Of a DNA stretch of 64,000 nucleotides, positions 47,201-56,200 are shown piece by piece (position 1 is the first letter of the stretch; every line of letters starts with the position of its first letter). The notes beneath the pieces are model-generated. The model searched no databases. It had not been told where the DNA came from and was given only the letters and a program-made list of their open reading frames with translations. Where the stretch lies: the NCBI RefSeq assembly GCF_037975245.1, contig NC_092562.1:23861554-23925553 (forward strand), given 5' to 3'. Source of the stretch: Apostichopus japonicus. Taxonomy: Eukaryota; Echinodermata; Holothuroidea; Aspidochirotida; Stichopodidae. A program made the position numbers and the translations under genes.

Positions 47201-50200
47201 AGCATGCCTCCCTCAAACAGTACAACGAGAAGCTGGATGTCCGATTGCTGCATCCTGTCTCAAGGAAGGACCAGGTTAGTGGTTCATCATCCCTTCAAAT
47301 ATCCACAGCTTTACTGTAAAAGCATTATGGATAAATGATATACCCCATAATAATGATAGGGTTTCAATAGAATATTATCTACAGCAGCTGGAGGTAAGAT
47401 TACCACATCTAATCTCAAGGAAGGACCAGGTTAGTGGTTAATCCTCCCCTAAGATATCCACAGCGTTACCGTTAGAGGGGGGCATTATGGATATATGATA
47501 TACCCCATAATAAAGATAGGGTTTCTAGAGAATATTGTCTACAGAAGCTGGAGGTGAGATTACTGCATCCTGTCTCAAGGAAGGACCAGGTTAGTGGTTC
47601 ATCATCCCTTCAAATATCCACAGCTTTACTGTAAAAGCATTATGGATGATATACCCCATAATAAAGATAGGGTTTCTAGAGAATATTGTCTACAGAAACT
47701 GGAGGTAAAATTACCGCATCTAATCTCAAGGAAGGACCAGGTTAGTGGTTAATCCTCCCCTAAAATATCCACAGATTTACCGTTAAAGGGGGGCATTATG
47801 GATATATGATATACCCCATAATAAAGATAGGGTTTCTAGAGAATATTGTCTACAGAAGCTGGAGGTAAGATTACTGCATCTAATCTCAAGGAAAGACCAG
47901 GTTAGTGGTTCATCATCACAGATTTACCTTAAAAGGGGGCATTATGGCTATATGATATACAGGCATAAAGTGGTTGTTATATCATATTATAATTATCATT
48001 GTTGTTTTTATTATTATGATTATTATATGATATACCACGTAATAATGAAAGGGGTTTGTAGAGAATATCGCAGTTACTGTGACTGAAACGAACGAGACAT
48101 ACTTCTGTCCGTGATTCTAACATTTTCTTTCATTTTTACAGATGGATGTACCCGATGATATAGAAAGCCTGATAAAAACATTGCAAGACAAAAATAGCAA
48201 ATATCTGGAGAAAAACGCAGATTATGACAAACTCTACGAAGACCACAATAAATCACTGCAGGTGAGAGACCGTTTTGTTAATTAATTACTGAAGTCACCG
48301 GCAATTTGATGAGAACCAAATTTGTTTCAACAATTATTTAAACAGTGGCAATACTGACAGGAAAACTGTAAACAAATTTTACAGTGACAATTAAGAAACA
48401 TTTATTAGAGTATTATTGAAGAAACTTATTGACTGGAAACAAAACTTGAACCAGTCATCTCAGGATATACAAGATCTTGTACCTTTTCCAACTGAGCTTA
48501 ACTAGCTGTTACCTTGGTGGTGGGAGTTCCCTTGTAGCTGCTTGTTTGCTAGAAGGTGGCAGGCAGAATATAGTGCTTCCTTCTAAAATTAATGTCCAGC
48601 ATAGGTTAGCAAATGGACACTTTAACCTTTCTCTTGGCATGTGTGGTACATTGCCTTAAATAAAATAAGGGATTGGTTTTTCATCTCTATGTACCATGAA
48701 TGTTCTCTGTATGTCAAAGTACATTAATGAGTTCATATGAACGTAGAGCAAAATTTGCAGGGTATTGTTGTAAACTGTAGTTCTCTCAATTTGAAGTATA
48801 TTCCTCAGATAACATTTTGTTTGTATTTTCTATCACAATTAATTGCTCCATTGACTACTTACACACTGATTTTTAAACACTTTCCAACTTTGCCCCAGAG
48901 CGTATACAAATGTTTTTGAACTGTCATATCATAGTTACCCAGTAAGACTTTAGCCAGAAATGAGATATAGGGAAATTAATCCAGTTTGTGTAATGGGTAA
49001 ACATTTGCTGACTGGGAGGGGGGAGAGAGGTGGAGACAAGGCTCATAGTTTCAGTGATTTATATGACAGACGGTAGCATCATTTGAACTTTTCCGGGGGG
49101 GGGTGGGGACCAGGCTCTTATTTCTGTGATTCATATGCCAGACGGAAGCATTATTTGAAGCTCTTGTGGGGGGGGAGGCTATTTCATGCTCTTTAACATC
49201 AAAGGATTAAAAAAGTGATATGGATGATAAATAAACTGCATACGTGCAAAGAAAGTCACCTCTCAAAGTCTGTTGAGGCGGTCCTCAATCAGGGTAAGCC
49301 TCTGATGTGGATATACATTACTCGGTACTTACAAGAAGTACCCCGGTTAGACAACATGTTTTTTGATAAGGAAGAGCTAATCTATGCCACATAGCTTGGT
49401 GGAAAATGCCATCACAATATCTTGTTCCAAAATTAAGATATTTAATCTTTGTCTTGAAGGTGTAATTAATCTTTATGTATTTTTCCTAATATTTTTGGTT
49501 TATTTGACCTTTGACATGTGCAACAATTTGAGTTTCTTTGTTTTAGCGGTAGATATCCTCTTAAGTCAAGGCTTCATGAATATGCACTTTGTTTATCAAA
49601 GGTAATGATTTGTAGTACGTGATAAAGACATTTTCGATTACCTTGCTACGGTATGTTGCCAGAAACATTCATAAAAAAAAACATACCAAATGTTAAAGTT
49701 TATCGCTGGGATCACACATGTTATTAGGATGCGGTTACCACATATTACAAAATTGTTTTTTCTATTCCAATCATAGGAAATCAAAGTTAAGAGGCAGGCC
49801 CTGGTAGCTTTTGCAGAGACGGTCAAAGTTTTTGAAGAGCAAATTGAACTCCATATGAGGCATCATAACAATTGTCCAACACAAGAATCACAGCCGTAAG
49901 TGAAAAACTTCTGTCATGTTTGAATGTAGCTGTATGCACCGTACAGAGTAGGAAGGTAGTCTACGTTACCCCCCTCCTTCCCTTCTCTCTCTCCCTCTTC
50001 TCCCACCTACCCACCTCCCCACCCTTCCCAAAGGTGCATTTAGCTTGCTAATGCCCACAGAAGCTAGTTAACAGTAGTAGCTACTGACTAATCCTCAAAG
50101 TAAAAGCTAATCAACCCATTGGTCATTTTTACCTGAAATGACGCAGGTGTCTCAATAGGACCTAACACAGAAAGGCCGAGAAAAAGATCTGGTTCCATTT

Positions 50201-53200
50201 GGGGGATGTCAGGGCTTATAAGTGGTGTCAGTGGGTTGAGAGTTTGTCCATGTGTGGTGGGAGGTGAAATTTTGTCCTTTCCTTTTGTTGTCCAAATTCA
50301 AATTTTCCAAGGCTAAGAATAAAAGAGGGCTGTTAATGAGTGGCTTTGCAATACTTCTTTACTCCCTGGTTTATACCGCCTTTGCAACAACCCCTTCATC
50401 TTCATCGTAGACTACTACAAAACTTCCAACTGTTGAAGAATCGTCTGTTAGAGATCCAGGAGAGTCAACTAAGCCTAGAGGAAGAAATTCAGGAAGAAGT
50501 TGGCAGGAATCGAGAAAGGGACAGAGCAATGAACAGCATCAAACCACAGATAATGGAACTGAAGAAGGGTCGAGATGAAGTCATTCAGTAAGTGTGGTTA
50601 TCCATTCCCTGCCTCTTACTGGGGTACCATCTAATTGATAAACGTGACGCCATGACATGACTCTTGTGGGGGACATCAGATAAAATTGAATCCACTAGAC
50701 AGACAGATATTGATGGCATCAAAGAAGGACAAATGCAGTAGGGAAAATGGGGTTTGGAGAAATGTGGATAAGGTGACTCTTATTGAGTAAACAACCGCAT
50801 TGGTGACTCTTATTGGGTACACTACTGGATTAGGTGACTCTTAATGAGTACACTACTGGATTAGGTGACTCTTAATGAGTACACTACTGGATTAGGTGAA
50901 TCTTAATGAGTACACTACTGGATTAGATGACTCTTATATTGAGTACACTACTGGATTAGGTGACTCTTATTGAGTACACTACTGGATTAGGTGACTCTTA
51001 TTGAGTACACTACTGGATTAGGTGACTCATATTGAGTACACTACTGGATTAGGTGACTCTTAATGAGTACACTACTGGATTAGATGACTCTTATATTGAG
51101 TACACTACTGGATTAGGTGACTCTTATTGAGTACACTACTGGATTAGGTGACTCTTATTGAGTACACTACTGGATTAGGTGACTCTTATTGAGTACACTA
51201 CTGGATTAGGTGACTCTTATTGAGTACACTACTGGATTAGCTGACTCTTATTGAGTACACTACTGGATTAGGTGACTCTTATTGGGTACACTACTGGATT
51301 AGGTGACTCTTATTGAGTACACTACTGGATTAGGTGATTCTTATTGAGTACACTACTGGATAAGGTGACTCTTATTGAGTACATTACTGGATTAGGTGAC
51401 TCTTATTGAGTACACTACTGAACTAGGTGACTCTTATTGAGTACACTACTGGATTATGTGACTCTTATTGAGTACACTACTGGATTAGGTGACTCTTATT
51501 GAGTACACTACTGGATTATGTGACTCTTATTGAGTACACTACTGGATTAGATGACTCTTATTGGGTACACTACTGGATTAGGTGACTCTTATTGGGTACA
51601 CTACTGGATTAGTTGACTCTTATTGAGTACACTACTGGATTAGGTGACTCTTATTGAGTACATTACGGGATTAGGTGACTCTTATTGAGTACACTACTGG
51701 ATTAGGTGACTCTTATTGAGTACACTACTGGATTAGGTGACTCTTATTGAGTACACTACTGGATTAGGTGACTCTTATTGAGTACACTACTGGATTAGGT
51801 GACTCTTATTGAGTACACTACTGGATAAGGTGACTCTTATATTGAGTACACTACTGGATTAGGTGACTATTATTGAGTACATTACTGGATTAGGTGACTC
51901 TTATTGAGTACACTACTGGATTAGGTGACTCTTATTGAGTACACTACTGGATTAGGTGACTCTTATTGAGTACACTACTGGATTAGATGACTCTTATTGG
52001 GTACACTACTGGATTAGGTGACTCTTATTGGGTACACTACTGGATTAGTTGACTCTTATTGAGTACACTACTGGATTAGGTGACTCTTATTGAGTACATT
52101 ACGGGATTAGGTGACTCTTATTGAGTACACTACTGGATTAGGTGACTCTTATTGAGTACACTACTGGATTAGGTGACTCTTATTGAGTACACTACTGGAT
52201 TAGGTGACTCTTATTGAGTACACTACTGGATTAGGTGACTCTTATTGAGTACACTACTGGATTAGGTGACTCTTATTGAGTACACTACTGGATTAGGTGA
52301 CTCTTATTGAGTACACTACTGGATTAGGTGACTCTTATTGGGTAATACTGGATTACTTGACTCTTATTGAGTACATTACTGGATTAGTTGACTCTTATTG
52401 GGTACACTACTGGATTAGGTGACTCTTATTGAGTACACTACGGGATTAGGTGACTCTTATTGAGTACACTACTGGATTAGATGACTCTTATTGGGTACAC
52501 TACTGGATTATGTGACTCTTATTGGGTACACTACTGGATTAGGTGACTCTTATTGGGTACACTACTGGATTAGTTGACTCTTATTGAGTACATTACTGGA
52601 TTAGGTGACTCTTATTGAGTACACTACTGGATTAGGTGACTCTTATTGGGAGGGCGTTGTGGTCAAGTGGTTAAGGCAGTGGACTTGTGATCTAAGGATT
52701 ACAGGTTCGAGCCCTGGCCAGATCATTGCGTTGTGTCCTTGGGCAAGGCGCTTTATCTCCATTGCCTCTCTTCACCCAGGTGTATAAATGGGGACCTGCG
52801 AGGTAACTTGTAAATATAGTTGCGTGCGCCGGTTTGTGGCTGCACCCTATGGGAAGTCCCCCGGGGGACACGTGGTTGTGGTGCACTGTGGTGCCCCAGG
52901 AGAGATTGATTGAATTGTGCACACTTTGGTGTGTGGGTGTGACAAGTTACCAATGACCAGGGGTTAAGTTGTAAAGTCGTGTGAGGAGGCATTAGCCTCA
53001 TACAAGACTGTAAACCTTCAACTTCAACTTTAACTTTATTGAGTACACTACTGGATTAGGTGACTCTTATTGAGCACACTACTGGATTAGGTGACTCTTA
53101 TTGAGTACATTACTGGATTAGCTGACTCTTATTGAGTACACTATTGGATTAGGTGACTCTTATTGAGTACACTACTGGATTAGGTGACTCTTATTGAGTA

Positions 53201-56200
53201 CACTACTGGATTATGTGACTCTTATTGTGTACACTATTGGATTAGGTGACTATTATTGAGTACACTACGGGATTAGGTGACTCTGATTGAGTACACTACG
53301 GGATTAGGTGACTCTTATTGAGTACATTACTGGATTAGGTGACTCTTATTGAGTACACTACTGGATTAGGTGACTCTTATTGAGTACACTACTGGATTAG
53401 GTGATTCTTATTGAGTACACTACTGGATTAGGTGACTCTTATTGAGTACACTACGGGATTAGGTGACTCTTATTGAGCACACTACTGGATTAGGTGACTC
53501 TTATTGGGTACACTTCTGGATTAGGTGACTCTTATTGAGTACACTACTGGATTAGTTGACTCTTATTGAGTACACTACGGGATTAGGTGACTCTTATTGA
53601 GTACACTACTGGATTAGTTGACTCTTATTGAGTACACTACGGGATTAGGTGACTCTTATTGAGCACACTACTGGATTAGGTGACTCTTATTGAGTACACT
53701 ACTGGATTAGGTGACTCTTATTGGGTACACTACTGGATTAGTTGACTCTTATTGAGTACATTACTGGATTAGGTGACTCTTATTGGGTACATTACTGGAT
53801 TAGGTGACTCTTATTGAGTACACTACTGGATTATGTGACTCTTATTGAGTACACTACTGGATTATGTGACTCTTATTGAGTACACTACTGGATTAGGTGA
53901 CTCTTATTGAGTACACTACTGGATTAGGTGACTCTTATTGAGTACACTACTGGATTAGGTGACTCTTATTGAGTAAACTACTGGATTAGGTGACTCTTAT
54001 TGAGTACACTACTGGACAAGGTGACTCTTATTGAGTACACTACTGGATTAGGTGACTCTTATTAAGTACAAGTACTACTGGATTAGTTGACTCTTATTGA
54101 GTACACTACGGGATTAGGTGACTCTTATTGAGCACACTACTGGATTAGGTGACTCTTATTGAGTACACTACTGGACAAGGTGACTCTTATTGGGTACATT
54201 ACTGGATTAGGTGACTCTTATTGAGTACATTACTGGATTATGTGACTCTTATTGGGCACATTACTGGATTAGGTGACTCTTATTGAGCACACTATTCGAT
54301 TAGGTGACTCTTATTGAGTACACTACTGGATTATGTGACTCTTATTGAGTACACTACTGGATTAGGTGACTCTTATTGAGTACACTACTGGATTAGGTGA
54401 CTCTTATTGAGTACACTACGGGATTAGGTGACTCTTATTGAGCACACTACTGGATTAGGTGACTCTTATTGGGTACACTTCTGGATTAGGTGACTCTTAT
54501 TGAGTACACTACTGGATTAGGTGACTCTTATTGAGTACACTACTGGATTATGTGACTCTCATTGAGTACACTACTGGATTAGGTGACTCTTATTGAGTAC
54601 ACTACAGGATTAGGTGACTCTTATTGGGGGCATCAATGAAATGCATGTACTTATGCATTAGGTGGTTGTTATATCATACCTCTGATGATAAAAATCATTG
54701 TGAAGTAACACTAACTTTGATTCAATTTGCTAGTGATGATCCATTAGCTTATCACTTGCAAAATTTAAATTTCTAGTTGTGTCAATTTTAGTTCAAAGAG
54801 AATTCTGACAGTTTGATCAATCTTCTCTTCTTCCTCTACAGAATGCTGGTCGGCAAAGGTGTGAAGCAAGATCGGTTATACGACGACCTCAAGCGAGGAG
54901 AAATGTAAGTGTCAGGCATCCATTTCTTCTTCATAATAATAATAATAATAAAATCCAGCAGCGTTTGCTATCTCAGCTTTTTTGAACGGTTTGGGGTATC
55001 TGGGTGAAAACTAATATGGTGGCAGTACATCAGTCGTAACTTCTAACCTGGGTCTTCTCTCCACAGACGAGTGGATAGGTTGCGACCCGAGCCCCTCCCA
55101 CATAGCAACCAGGATCTGTGGTTCGTAGATGTCTCCCGCGAAGATGCAGAAAAGATGCTGAAAGGAAGAAAGAAGGGAACGTTTTTGATACGGAGCAGCA
55201 AAGCAGGTGGTTTTGCCTGCTCTGTGGTGTAAGTAACCCCTGCATGTAAATCTCTGCCTTCTCCCTCTCTCTCTCTTCTGGAGTCCCTCTAGGAGGGGGG
55301 TACCCAATTCCATGCAGCTGACTTTTTCCTTTTGACATCCACCTTCTAGCTTTCTTGCAGCATTTGCAAAATTAGCCACAAATAAAAAATGTGCTTTTTA
55401 AGAAAATTCAGTCAAGATGTAGCCTGGGCACGAAATCCAAAGCAGTCTGATCCACGCTAAACCCTCAGTCGGTGCCCTTGCATTAAGACTGTGACTGTGC
55501 GATTATGACAGTGTGTTATCTCAAGTGAGGTATATAAATCATGATACCCTCTGAAAGGGTGTATGTAGATCTGTATATACTACTGCAAATGATCTCAGCG
55601 TAAGGTCAGTCTGCAATCTACTGCGCAATGGTCGGTGTATCTGATCTGAAAGGAACAGAATACTACACACGACGATCTTAGCCAAGATGCCAAGAATAAA
55701 ATGCAAGCTTGGAATTTATCGTCTCAAGAAGATGAAAGATGTACGATGATGATGGTTGATACTTTCTATAAACTAATATGTAGATACCTATAACATTAGA
55801 TTACAAATATCATGCTCAAAGATGGCCTCTGCAATTGTTACAGCCAACTAAAGCTATAGAGCTGTATAGCTGTATAGCTATATATATATAGTATATATAT
55901 ATATATATATATATACTACAGCTATATATATACTATATATACTATAGCTATATATATACTATATATACTATAGCTATATATACTATATATATACTACAGC
56001 TTTATATATATCTATATATATATATATATATATATAGATATATATACTATAGCTATAGCTATGCAGCCAACTATAGCTATAGAGAAGCCTTATGCGGTCT
56101 TTCTAATGCCCTTTCTCCAAATTTCAGAAACTCCCCGCGTCGTGTAAAACCTGCATTCAACTCATTGGAGCCAGTGACTGAGCGACCCCAAAGGTTACAT

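Larger units (their letters stand above)
50588..54841 (+). other. p85 intron 17
   Basis: The longest intron of the gene. Almost all of it is the 31-bp minisatellite, itself split by a SINE. Confidence 0.85.

Noticed and set aside
52649-52725. Functional tRNA gene
   Set aside because: The A and B boxes are those of a SINE head; the downstream body and tail identify a retroposon.
50770-54626. CRISPR array (regular 31-bp repeats)
   Set aside because: Units abut without spacers and the context is an animal intron; this is a minisatellite.
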